A stretch of DNA of 64,000 bases from Galdieria sulphuraria (lineage: Eukaryota; Rhodophyta; Bangiophyceae; Galdieriales; Galdieriaceae): the NCBI RefSeq assembly GCF_000341285.1, contig NW_005178453.1, positions 120,948-184,947 of the forward strand, read 5' to 3'. A program made the translations under genes and the position numbers. The notes under the pieces are model-generated. The model was not told the origin of the DNA, did not search any database, and saw only the letters and a list, made by a program, of their open reading frames with translations. Positions 53,579-64,000 of this stretch are shown here, one piece after another. Each line of letters begins with the position of its first letter. The first letter of the stretch is position 1.

Positions 53579-54414
53579 TTTAAGAAGGGCCAGTGTTGTT
53601 AAGGCTTTGAACTTGGTCAAGTTTACTTCTGAAACTTTTCCGACTTTAATTTCCAACTCATTCGTTGTTTTAGTTGGACAAGTGGATTTCTATTATCTAC
53701 GTTTCTTTTTTAAGCCTTGCAGTTCATTCCTTTATAAAAATCCATCGAGTCGTCTTGAGCTCTGAGTTCCGGATAGACTGTAGTGTTTTTCTTTGGTTCG
53801 TACAACATTGACTATCTCTTTGACTTTTACATACCTTATGCAAGACTTGTTGTTATTTCATTTCTGGTCTTGTATGGAAATCTGTGAGCTGTATTGTCAA
53901 GAAAAGAGCAAAGACAAAGGAGTTTAAGCTTTTGTTGAGTTTCACTACATTACCCAATTAGTTGTCTCGCAAGTTCATTTAGATTTAGTTTTTACTGATA
54001 ACTGTTGCAGAGCATTTTTGTGTATGTATTAGCAGTTGACAGTCTAGTCTTGTAGTCGATTGTTGAGAATCAGTCTTGGGTTAATATTTCAAAGATGTTT
54101 TTCAAGAAACCAGTTAGACACTTAGTTGAGTGTTTTGGTCAGTATAAAGAGTTACTTTCCGTATGATAGTTTTCGTCTTCTATGTGACTTCTTTCAAGAT
54201 AGGAAACGTGGTCTGTAACTCTGCAACAGGTTTTATAGTGTAAACGATATTCGCACTCTTTGTAAAATTCATTCATTTTCCAGAATAGCATAGGAAAGTC
54301 TCGAGTCCATCATTGCATATTTTTAATGGCTGTTTGTGTTGTCGAGCGTTTATATCAATTCTCTATTGATACGAGTATATATTTTGAAATAATATGGATG
54401 GAGGGCTTTAGATA
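53579..54414. repeat. Dispersed direct repeat, copy 2 (about 0.8 kb)
   Basis: The second copy of the segment described at 41013-41828, same orientation, about 12.6 kb away, estimated by eye at roughly four-fifths identity with many one- to ten-base indels. It starts near GGGCCAGTGTTGTTAAGG and ends near GAGGGCTTTAGA. The two copies bracket the NTPase family. Confidence 0.85.
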
Positions 54415-56487
54415 ACGAAAAGCTGAATAAACTTGTATTTTGAAAGCAAGGGACAAGTTTTCAGTTCAAAATATACTCAACTTGTTGGGAACCATGAAAT
54501 AAAGCAAGCAAAAGGACACTGTTGAAAATCTTGGTTGTTTTCACCTGGGTAAAATGTTTTGACGATGGCGACTGTAGCTACTAGTCCGTTTTGAGAAACG
54601 CCTTTGTTTTTTTGAATAAGTGGGTTCACAGAGGGTGAAATATATCTAAAACGATATGTAAGTCGTAAGAGTGATAGTAGTGAAGCCAGTATTGCTGTTG
54701 TTTCTGAAAGGCATCTATTGCAAGTTGTCATTTGGTCCTTATATAGTTGAAAAGGAGGGTAACAGTAATAGCAAAGTATGAATGGGAAAAAAGGAGACTT
54801 GTGTGAAACAGTATTTGCCTTGTCAAGAGTGCTGCTGATCTGCTTTCACTTTCAACACACTGAAAGTCATGCTGTTGAAAGTAGTGGTAGTTGTAGCTGT
54901 CAAAAAGGTGAAAAGGAGAAACAACATTTTGTACAAACAGCTTGCGTTTGGATAGTATACAAAGCAGCTCTGAAAGAAACTCACGAAGGATGGGGAGAAC
55001 ACGAACAATATTACACGAGTGCACATATTGATATCATCGTGTCCGACTAGAGTTTTTGGTTCGACTCTGAAGATAAAGTCCAACTTCTGGTAAATAATTC
55101 CTAGAAAGCATACGCAGACGAACAAAGTGGTTTGCAAATACATTGACACGAACCATAAAACATTTTTCGACTATCACAGCAAAATCAAACCATTCGCCAC
55201 TACTTGAAATTCAACCAGAACAGCAACAACAACAAATATGAGCCAAAGCATAGTACAGTATAGCATAATCATCAATTAAACAAAGAGAATGATTCCTGCT
55301 TCTATCTACTACTGCCTTCGTCGTTGGATGACAGGAAGCGGAAAAGTGCCATTGATTTAGTTGAATTGGAAAAAGAAAAACAACAACAACAACAACAACT
55401 TAAGAAATAAGACATGTATTACTGTAGTAGTACATGGAATATTAATAATAGTTTTCGTCATAAAAGTACGAAAAAGAACGAATTTTGACCATACAGGAAA
55501 ATTGTATTGTCGACTCTACAAAAGAAAAAAGCATCATTTGCACACGTACAGACTACTCCTGCACATTAATATCAGTAGAACTACATACGGTCCTGATTTT
55601 GAACAACAAATAGAGTATCGAGTTACTTTACTCGTCGATTTTCGATTTTGCTTGTACATGTTTGAGACTAATCTTTATCTTTTGATTCTTGAAACGAACT
55701 TATTTCTTATCTCATGATAGTATGATGAAGCAACTAGTCGTCATTTCTTTTCCGAAAACGTCGAAGTAAAAACTTTTCAGAAGCTTTTTTCATTGGAAAT
55801 CTCAATCACAAAGAATCTCTTTGTCCCGTGATAGTTGCGTTGCATTTGGAGGGATAGGCAACTTCCAAATGATCAATTCGAGACAATTTCGTCAGTTGAA
55901 TCAAGTAATCTTTAACAAGTGAACTTGCAGCATCATGAAAGTGTACAACATACTGTTTTCTGTGATCTAGAATCTACTACTGATCTATCTGAACATACTG
56001 TAATGCTCTCATGTTAAAACCATCTTATGATTATTTGTGCCCCAAAACATTTCCACCTTACTTGTTCGACCCTAAGGCCAACTTCATATGAAGTTAGTCA
56101 TCTAGTCGATAAGGATAAGATAATATCTCTATTTCGTTTTTTCTCTTCTTTATCGGAGTAATTATAGAATGGTGAAGATCTTGTTCTTTAGAGTTGTAAT
56201 ATGTTCTTAAAAGAAAAGGGATGAAGACGATAAAAAGTAGTATTCAAAGACTGCAGGATGATGTAAATTCAAAGAAAGAATCAACTAGATTGCAGTCAAA
56301 GTTCTGTACAAACGATCTGCTGGGAATAGAAATTGAAATTGTCTAGTACTACCTACTGGTTGTTTTCCCTTATTCATAAGAATTGTTATAAAGGACAAAA
56401 ATTTATGTTTTATATAGTATATACTTTTCGAATTGCATAATATAGAAAGGTCATTTGAAAGAAATTCAAGGAAAAGAAGAAATGAAT

Positions 56488-56562
56488 GCTTCCCTGGTTT
56501 CACAAGGTTAGAATATCAGACCTATGATTTGCAGATTTTGAGGTTGATCCTCACAAAAAGCA
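56488..56562 (+). ncRNA. tRNA-like segment, probably a tRNA-derived repeat or tRNA pseudogene (copy 1)
   Basis: A 75-base stretch can be drawn as a degenerate cloverleaf. The outer five acceptor positions pair, a D-arm-like GTTT/GAAT flanks CACAAGGTTA, an anticodon-arm-like stem encloses CCTATGA, and a TGAGG/CCTCA stem resembles the T arm with a shortened loop (TTGAT). Box A-like TGGTTTCACAAGG and box B-like GAGGTTGATCC occur at suitable spacing. The acceptor stem is only partly paired, so a functional tRNA is unlikely. Confidence 0.3.
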
Positions 56563-59012
56563 AGCAAAATCAACTCTGTGATTTTTACACAAGTAGCAGC
56601 AAAACACAAACTAATAGTCATGTTCTAATTTCAGGATCCTTTCGTATATCCTTTGATGCTTGAACCCATTCGCAACCTTTGGTGGTTTTCATCCACCTCT
56701 TTATCTTGAACTATTACCACAATTGATGAAAGTCATAAATAACAATGTATTTATGCCATACCAATACCTTGTTTCTATTGATGTGTTGAATTTGAATCTT
56801 ATTTTAGTGTGATATCCGAAACAATTCTGGTTACAGCTGTATTGAAGTAAGCAGTAATCATTTGCTTTAGAGTACTACTCTGAATCTTACCACTTCCAGT
56901 GAAATCTCAACAGGATATGGCACAATTATTCTAGTCGATATTTAGGAAGAGGCCTGTTTGATTTCTTCCTTCTCAACGTATCTAGAAACTGGTTACTGTT
57001 TTATATTACTTGAATTGCATACTGAATTCAGTGATTTTATGTTCATTGGAAAGAAAGTAAGATATTTCTTGATACTACTAATTTAAAATGACTTTTTGTG
57101 TAAGAGTTGGTCATTTGTTGATTACTAGTCGAATATGTCATCAAGACGAAATTCTGTTTCATAAGTTAGTGAAATGTCCTCTATGGTTGATTCAATTTTT
57201 GAATTCTTAAAGATTATACTGAATTTATCGAACGAATTAGTCCATATCCCGAGAAAAACGATTTGCCATATAGTATTAATAGTAGTATTATTACTAAGGA
57301 TACAGAAGACTAGCGAAATGAAGACTTGGTTTGAAAAAAACTTGGTAGTAGCAGAATACCGAATTATTCCTCTCATTGCTTGCACTTGATTTGCGATACT
57401 GGATACGTTTTCGTTGATCGTTTCATCCTAGATAGTTTCATGAATCTACTCAAGCGATGAATCGCATTATACCTTTGCAGCGCCACTAATGTGTTACTCT
57501 TAGTTCATATGTTTTGATATGAACTAGTTGTTTGTTTTGATATAACTACGTTAACCTGTACTTGATTCAATTGATTACTACTTGTTTTAAAGTGCTTTCA
57601 GCTATATCATTTCGTTCGAACCAAGCATCACTGGGTACGCTATAGTCACTTCGCAGACAAGAGTCAGGAATCTGGTGTCAATTTTTTTCAAGTATTCGCG
57701 TCTAAATGCGTTGATTGTTAGAAACGTTCAAAGTTGGCTATTGAAATATAGCCCTAGTAATGAATGGAGTCAATGTGTTAGACAAGATAACGGCACAACT
57801 CGATGCATACAAAAGTTGAATCAACTTTTCCATTCAAAACCAATTGTTTGATAGTAAGACTAACATACGTTGTTATTTTTTAGGAGTATCTACGAGAGAG
57901 TTGGTTGAATTGTCATTATGTGGACATTGGTTTATCCAATAGAGTTTCTGTTAGATAGTGTTTGTACAAGATGGCTTTTTTAAGGTAGAATTGATACTTT
58001 ATTGACTACTAGTTGTCAAGTTGATGAAAACTTTGTACCTTTGCACTTGAAATCTTGCTGTTGTATGTACAGAGTCTTTATATTTGAAGCAGTGTTTTAT
58101 GTGGTCTTTAGGTACCCTGTATGCTTGATTCAGCGTCGAATTGTCCAAGATTATCTTGAATTGTCTAAAATAATCTAGTCCTTACTCTAAAAGGATGATT
58201 TGTAGACTATTATTTGGATTACTTAGAATCAAGTCGAAGATCAATTCATGTGAGAATCACTGGGTAAGAATCCGAATTGCGACAAAGCATCAATTTTCCC
58301 TTGATGTTTGTATGCTGTTTGACCAATCGGGCAGGTGGTCGACCACAATTCAATTCTATACATATGTGGATTGAATTTCATGTTGAATGACAATGTGTTT
58401 CTAGAATATTATGAGTATGTTACTATTGATGACCATAGATCAGTGAGCATCTACAACTCTTGTATCTGTACGGAATTCAATGAGACTTTGTTTGCATACA
58501 CTTATTCCTATCAGTATTGGTGAGAGCATTCTCCTTTTACTGCCTTGGCACCAAGCTCAACTTGCGTCGTAGAATCATTATTTTTTTGATAAAGGTATTG
58601 TGCTAAAAGTCTATTGCTTGTTTCTATTGACTGGTCGGAGAGTAGTCATCATATTGTTATCTTATCATTTCAAGAAAGTTGCAATTGCTGAACACTAAAA
58701 ACTGAACTTTAATTGAAATGAAGTATGACAGCGATAAACTATGCCATTCATAGACTACAGAATCATTGATTTAGAACAAGATTCAACTAGATTGTAGACG
58801 ATTGGTCACAAACGAGCTGCAAAAAGAAGCAACGTAACCTTGCTGATACAAGCTATTGAATCTCTTTCTTCATGTTTATATGTTATATAGTACAAGATAA
58901 AGAAAATGATTCCTTTCATTTCAACTTTTATACAACTCGCTAAACAAAAAATACACCAATTTGCTTTGGAAGAAAATGTATGATGAAAGACATAAAGTGA
59001 AAAAAGAAAGAA

Positions 59013-59090
59013 ATGGCTTCCTAGTTCAATAGACTACAGAGATAGTGTTATGAGCCAAAAGTCTTGACTTTGATTCTCATTAGAAACATC
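59013..59090 (+). ncRNA. tRNA-like segment, copy 2
   Basis: Resembles 56488-56562: GGCTTCCTAGTTCAATAGA at the start, TTATGAG in the anticodon position and CTTTGATTCTCA at the T-arm position. The sequence before both copies also shares short blocks such as TTCAACTAGATTG and TTATATAGTA at similar distances. It is more degenerate than copy 1. Confidence 0.25.
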
Positions 59091-61600
59091 AACGATATTC
59101 TGGTCGTCATTAGTAGAAAAAGTATTCCCTACTATTACCTCATACTGGTAACAGTAGAACGTTTATGATACTTTGTTTTGTTTATCCATTCTACTGATTT
59201 GCATGACGTGTATTTGAACACCATAAATTAAGAAATAGGCTGTTGAAACAAAATGGTTTGTTATTCCATGGCATCCCTAATCGTTACAAATTGCCCAATG
59301 CTTCAAAGAACTTATTCCTTTAGGCATTCTTTATCTTTTTCACACTCCCCTTATTCTTCTTTCTATTTTATTTTTCTTATTGAAAATGAATATCATACAA
59401 TTCTCACTGATAGAAGACAATCAAATTTCTTTTCAAAAAGTAACATTGTAGAATAAAGCAAGGAATATACAATCTCACTTGCAGAATCATTATTTGCATC
59501 TTTGTAGATATTATTCTCTATACAACTGTAACTTTCATTACTAGTTTGGAAAGTTTATACAACAACATTTATAGGAAGAACAATATCAAGTTTATGATTC
59601 AACTGGATCTCGATCCCATTATTCCATGAAGAAGGATCAGTCCTCATCATACTCGACGGGTGGTCTTTGGATTTGAACTAATCAATTCTTATGTCAATCA
59701 ACAACTTGACCGGAAAAAAGTTGCTTGTATTTATTTCCATTGCAATAATTATTGGGGTCTTGGTATAAACTGTTAGAAATGATTATAAAAGCAGACTTTA
59801 CTATTTGATTTGCACATTTGCCGACAACAATAACAGCAACTCTTAGAAGAGATAGGACAACACTTCCCACTACAGCACTGTTCTTGAAGAGTCGTGAACA
59901 TAGTATTTCATCTATAGTTCCTCATTTATTTAGAATTGTAATTGGTGTTATACGTCCACTCTCTTCCCTATATCGTAAATTCAATACATTCCTAAATTGT
60001 GGAACTGATATATTTTTCCATCTAATCGACAAGACTAGAGACAATAGGAATATGAGCTAGTGTCCAGGAATCAGTTTGAATTTAACTGATTTTAAAAGAT
60101 CATAGTTTTGGCTACGTTGAACCGAGTTTAAACTGTATTGAGTGGAGAAATAAGGGATTGTGCTAAATAGACTGATAATCAACCATCAAAAAAGTGAGCA
60201 GTTCAAGTGCTTTGCTTGAGAGAATCAGATCAATGTCGTCGGGTTAAGAGCAATTTATTGTTTCTTTAAGCACCTTTCATTCTCTTGTTCACGGAGCCCT
60301 ACCTATAGGATTGCACGAGTTCGTCATAAATAGAATAGTATTGGTAGTTATCATATCGTTTATGCCTAGTGACAAGCTCAATTTTAAGTTGCAGAGAGAG
60401 GGACTATAATCTATCCTGGCTACTTTTGTATTGAACTTGATGTCAAATAGAATGACTTGACCTTTTTCGTATGAATTCATATTCTTGTTATGAATACTGT
60501 ATTGAGGAGTACCTATCATATGCTTTTTCAATTTACCCTTAACCTTTTCCCACTGTTTATCATACACCTCATCCTGTAACTTAGTTTCATAAAAGCCTTG
60601 GTATCGGCGAAACTATCAAGTTTTATGGCTATGAATTGTACAGTTTTGATAGAACCCAGTTGTCACCAATCTGTTCCATCAAAGATTGATTTGATAGTGG
60701 GACATGCATAATGGCGCAGTTAACTACAGAATCGTAGGCATATGAGGCAATTCAACTGTATTGGAAGGAACTGTATGCTCGGCAACTTTAGAGATCATTC
60801 CTATTTTAAGTAGAAGAACGCAAACATCCGGTATCATGTTGTTTGAAAGATTTGAATCCACATAATAACTTGAGAAGATTGACGAAGAAGTACTTTGATC
60901 CTAACCTTTGATTGTTAGTACTTCAAGTCATGCTGAGACATATGGTTATGTCCGTTTACTTTTTTTGTTGAAAAAGTTGTCTCTTATCTTTGTTATGTCA
61001 AGCTATTACAAATTCAAGTTGATCATCTGGTACAGCTTTTACTAGGGCAAGGTGTCTTTCACAGCAGACTCTTTGTTATCTTTATGGATGAAGAATTAAG
61101 TTTGGCTTGTGTTGATTCACTAACTGATTGTTTGATCGAATGATTGATTGCTTTGTGTCATACTAGCCTATTTATCTATCAACTGACAAATAATTGCACT
61201 CGGATTTGTACAATTGACTGATTCCAGTATTTGAGGAATAGTAGTTGGTCAATTCTATTCAAAAAGGTGATTTAAGAATTCACTTTAGACAGATAGTTGA
61301 TTTGCGGGTCAAAGGCAAGTTATAACCATAGAAAAAGATATATACCAGCTAGTTGATACAAATAGGAGTAGTTTCATTGTTCATTCTCCAGTTAAATACG
61401 GACTGGATTGGACAGTGCTAATAGAATGAAATGGGTTGTTTGGACCACACTGGGTTGTCCGTCTATTATGAGAGTCTTTTAGCTCATCAAGATCCTTTAT
61501 CGTGGCACTATAAAACTCTCTGAGCCATAAGAAGAGTAGTTATACCCTAGACTTTGGTTCATATAGTATTTATATATTCTCGATAGTCTATTTAATACGA

Positions 61601-61858
61601 TTGCTTCACGATTGTATGGATTTATTGGAAGAATTTACCCAAGTAGACTTGGCGGACGAAATACCAGCGAGTACTAGTATTCTTTCATCTAAATACACAG
61701 AGGACAATCTAGTAGATAGTTTTCTTGACAAGAATCATAACGAGAGAAAATTCCCACATTCTTTCCTGATAGCTGCAAATCACTTTCAAATTCTAAACAG
61801 ATCGTTGATCGAAACTCGTTTGAGTCTGTTGTTTCCAGAATTGACCCAATGTTGAATC
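61601..61858 (+). other. Short unrecognised frame of 84 codons
   Basis: Begins at a TTG codon, with the first ATG at 61616. The translation is mixed polar/hydrophobic (DLLEEFTQVDLADE) and ends at TGA 61858. No start context, intron or family evidence; it may be a gene remnant. Confidence 0.15.
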
Positions 61859-61969
61859 ATATTGGTATACTGTAAAATGAAGATTTCGTTATTTCCATTG
61901 GGTCTGATTCTGCATAATATGTTGAGCACCAACATACACACTTTTTACTGATTTTTTCTGCTAATGGGA

Positions 61970-62200
61970 AAGATGGGCAATTTGGAAAGAGTGGCCGATT
62001 TGGAATGGGCCCGCGCAATTTTGATTTGAAAATTGTCATTATGGGTGTGGGGTGGGAAAGAATGGGCCCATTTGGAAATGGGAGAGAGTGGGGAAATTGC
62101 GATGGGGGAAAATGGGTGGGGAAAGGGTGTGAGGAAATTGGAGGGGGGGCCAACCAAAAGGCGATTGTGTTGATTTGGAAATTGCCATTATGGATGTTTG
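61970..62200. repeat. G-rich low-complexity patch with internal direct repeat
   Basis: Runs of GGG to GGGGGGG alternate with TTTGGAAAT-like text, and GGGCCC occurs twice. The patch is bracketed by two near-identical segments, GATTTGAAAATTGTCATTAT (62024) and GATTTGGAAATTGCCATTAT (62175), about 150 bases apart. Base composition differs sharply from the surrounding AT-rich DNA. Confidence 0.7.
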
Positions 62201-62484
62201 AAATTGAGGACAGTGTGTGTAAAAATCAATAAAGCCATTTGAAACAGTAAAAGATCATTCCAAGAAAGTTAACTTTGATTTCCACACTGATAACGAAACA
62301 TTAAGAGCCAATGCTTTAAAGACACATTCTATGCAAAAGAAGAGAAGAATGACAAAAAAAGGTTATTTTTTTACTCTTTTCAAAAGAACTTGTTTTGAAT
62401 AACCATAACAAAACAATACGTTTCAATTCAGCAAAATCACAGTCTGTAACATTTTTAGGTTCCACCTCAATATTGTTTGAAATG

Positions 62485-63600
62485 ACTCTTTAAAAATGGA
62501 CAAGTACCCTTGAGAGTAACGAGTTTGGAAAAACACAAGTGATATTGAGTTGAGTAGCCAGTTGAATGATATCATCGTTTGGTTTACCAAGACATTGAAA
62601 AAAGCTACAAGTAGTAAAAGTCAAAGAAAAGTTGTCCTTTTCGAAGCTCAAGTCTTTACGAAACCTTGAGACAAAGACACCCAAGAAACACAAGAAAAGA
62701 ACCATTGAAAACTTTTTGTTTACCTGTTGAAGCATAACCATACTTGAAGGATTGGAGTACAGTCTTATCCATAGCCAAGAACTGTGTTCTAGTCGTCAAC
62801 GACAAGGGCTTGATAAAGTCTGTACAAAAAAGTGCAGCAACTACAGCCTTGGAGATAGGTTTGGTTTTACTAGATTGTCTTCAAGTGATTCCTATAAAAG
62901 TATGTTTCACTCTCAAAGCACTGACCTTACATCGGGACAATATTCCCCTACCATTCCCTCAAATTATCCATACAATAAGCGTATTGTACCCCTACATTTG
63001 TGAGACTTTTCCTTTGAACAAGTCTCCACGGAATCACCTTTACATATTCCTAAACTCCTTGATATCTCCTTTTCTAAACTCAAATATCAATTCATGATGT
63101 TGGTTGACTATTCTCAATTACCAGATCCAAGAAATCACTTGCAACGAAAAAAAGTGAATTCGCTTTATGAAGCATTTTCTTCTTTGCAACTATTTCATGA
63201 AAAAGCCTTTACGATCAAATACAATAGAAGCTTCAATAACGTCTTTACATACCAACTCTCTGCAAATTTGTCAATCTTTGTTGGTTGCTTTTTGGATGAG
63301 GCAACAAGACTTGGCATTGGTTTCTCATAAGATTGCTATTACTGTAGAATTCCCTACCTTGTTGATTCTTACCCATCATCAAGTTAAACAACAGTCTTTT
63401 CCCATGTTTACCCAAAACCTTGATGACATTACATGCCCATTCTCTCCTATAGTTTGAGAGAGTGTTGTCATCCGTATCGGAGACTCGTTACCAATTGGTT
63501 GTGTCGAGTCTGTTGAAAGCAATACAGCTGGTTGAACATATTCTTGTAGCTTTTTTTTTTCCTTTTTTGGGAACTGACTGTTTCCTTGTAAAACCAATCA
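62485..63600 (-). pseudogene. Possible decayed or multi-exon gene of unknown function
   Basis: On the minus strand several adjoining pieces read like protein and are bounded by plausible splice sites. One piece (about 63465 to 63280) includes REWACNVIKVLGKHGKRLL and ends at a GTATGT donor; a 63-base intron leads to VAKKKMLHKANSLFFVA. A second stretch (about 62860-62735) reads KAVVAALFCTDFIKPLS, followed by a longer intron-like segment and a terminal frame to about 62490. In between, at least one stop (TGA near 62883) interrupts the frame. No family was recognised. It could be a real gene with missed exons or a relic. Confidence 0.25.
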
Positions 63601-63732
63601 ATCTCTCTGTCCTTTTTTTGGGAGAATAGATGAAATCCTTTTTTGGTTTCCTTTTCTGGTTCCCAAGGTAATATCAACACTCCACATAAATGGATATACA
63701 CCTCAAGCTGTTTTGTGAAGATATTTTGTGAT

Positions 63733-63930
63733 TCACTCAGTTTCTTGAAAACACAGAGACCAACATTCAAGACGTTGCAAAAAGATGCCGCGTAAAGCCA
63801 AAAACAACTTGTACATTTATTACCGATAACAATGGAGAGATTATCCTCAAAGGTCTAGCAGTAATCAAGGAGACTTATTCATTGTATAATACCCAACCTA
63901 ATGCTTTAGCTATGATCCCAGCTTTTTAAG
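63733..63930 (+). other. Short frame with weak resemblance to a LacI-type helix-turn-helix
   Basis: From an acceptor-like CACTCAG near 63729 a frame runs about 65 codons to TAA. It contains NIQDVAKRCRV, KTTCTFITDNN and QPNALAMI at roughly the spacing of the LacI-family DNA-binding domain (xIxDVAKxAGV...TV...N...PNALAR). The expected Ala-Gly in helix 1 and the sugar-binding domain are absent. Short, unanchored similarity of this kind can arise by chance. Confidence 0.2.
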
Positions 63931-64000
63931 AAGAGACGCAAACCAGGTTGGACATTGTACAAGAAACATTGATGGATCACCAAGAAACCGACTCTTTCAA

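Larger units (their letters stand above)
54415..61600. other. Gene-poor AT-rich region of about 7.2 kb
   Basis: No frame longer than 118 codons and no recognisable family on either strand. Frames that looked marginal were 54477-54731 (minus, 84 aa), 54778-55050 (plus, 90 aa), 55361-55717 (plus, 118 aa, starting with a poly-Asn run from AAC repeats) and 60289-60567 (minus, 92 aa); none shows splice support or domain motifs. Two tRNA-like segments lie within. The contrast with the first 41 kb is strong. Confidence 0.55.

Noticed and set aside
54823-55149. 108-codon minus frame and the opposing 90-codon plus frame at 54778-55050
   Set aside because: They overlap each other on opposite strands, lack domain motifs and splice support, and neither aligns with anything recognisable.
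55361-55717. 118-codon frame starting with an Asn run
   Set aside because: The run comes from AAC microsatellite repeats; the remainder has no recognised features and lies in a gene-poor region.
1-64000. CRISPR arrays, rRNA genes, complete tRNA genes, intact transposases
   Set aside because: No regularly spaced repeats, no rRNA-like blocks, no full cloverleaf and no intact transposase or reverse transcriptase motifs were seen by eye.

Overview
The window looks like nuclear DNA of a compact-genome eukaryotic alga, most likely a cyanidiophyte red alga close to Galdieria. The evidence is a red-algal type light-harvesting protein (LHCR), a plastid-type ISE2-like helicase, a plant-type RibBA fusion and RWP-RK and HSF factors. 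Introns are GT-AG and mostly 45-70 bp, intergenic gaps are very small, and the DNA is AT-rich. The species call is an inference from gene content and architecture; no search was run. Exon coordinates below are hand-spliced and were checked by phase and family alignment.

Left and middle (1-40.9 kb): a dense array of single-copy housekeeping genes. In order: a KIX-domain protein (partial), a hypothetical protein, an ABCD-type ABC transporter, SDA1, PABPN1, TAF9, a hypothetical protein, HSF, an ISE2-type DExH helicase, RPL10A, RPL31, malate dehydrogenase, an organellar methyltransferase, complex I subunit NDUFS6, MSH2 (10 exons), RibBA, an ARP4-like actin-related protein, a putative N-acylated protein, TOP3, UNC50, an ANP32-like acidic LRR protein, LHCR, SKP1, a G-patch protein, a LanC-like protein, a small protein, an RWP-RK factor and an S9 peptidase. 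Several divergent pairs have start codons only 19-56 bp apart. Several same-strand neighbours are separated by only 4-44 bp.

Right-centre (41-54.4 kb): an accessory island. Two copies of a non-coding direct repeat of about 0.8 kb (41.0-41.8 and 53.6-54.4 kb) flank a tandem family of large P-loop proteins on the minus strand. Copy A (896 aa) is intact. Copies B and C carry a few single-base lesions. A fourth copy survives as a short fragment. The conserved motifs suggest a STAND/ATPase_2-like NTPase followed by a possible PD-(D/E)xK-type nuclease-like module; copy A also ends in a SAM-like domain. The family could be the lineage-expanded 'archaeal-type ATPase' family reported for Galdieria, or a Crinkler/RHS-type NTPase-nuclease family. 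This is the most interesting part of the window.

Right end (54.4-64 kb): gene-poor AT-rich DNA with no confident gene. It holds two tRNA-like segments, a G-rich low-complexity patch, a decayed or multi-exon coding trace on the minus strand near 62.5-63.5 kb, and a short reading frame with weak resemblance to a LacI-type helix-turn-helix. The shift from dense to sparse suggests a subtelomeric or repeat-rich chromosome region.

Caution: several genes (malate dehydrogenase, ISE2-like helicase, S9 peptidase, paralogues B and C) show one-base or few-base disruptions of otherwise good reading frames. These may be real decay, undetected splicing or assembly errors, and they should be checked against reads and RNA.
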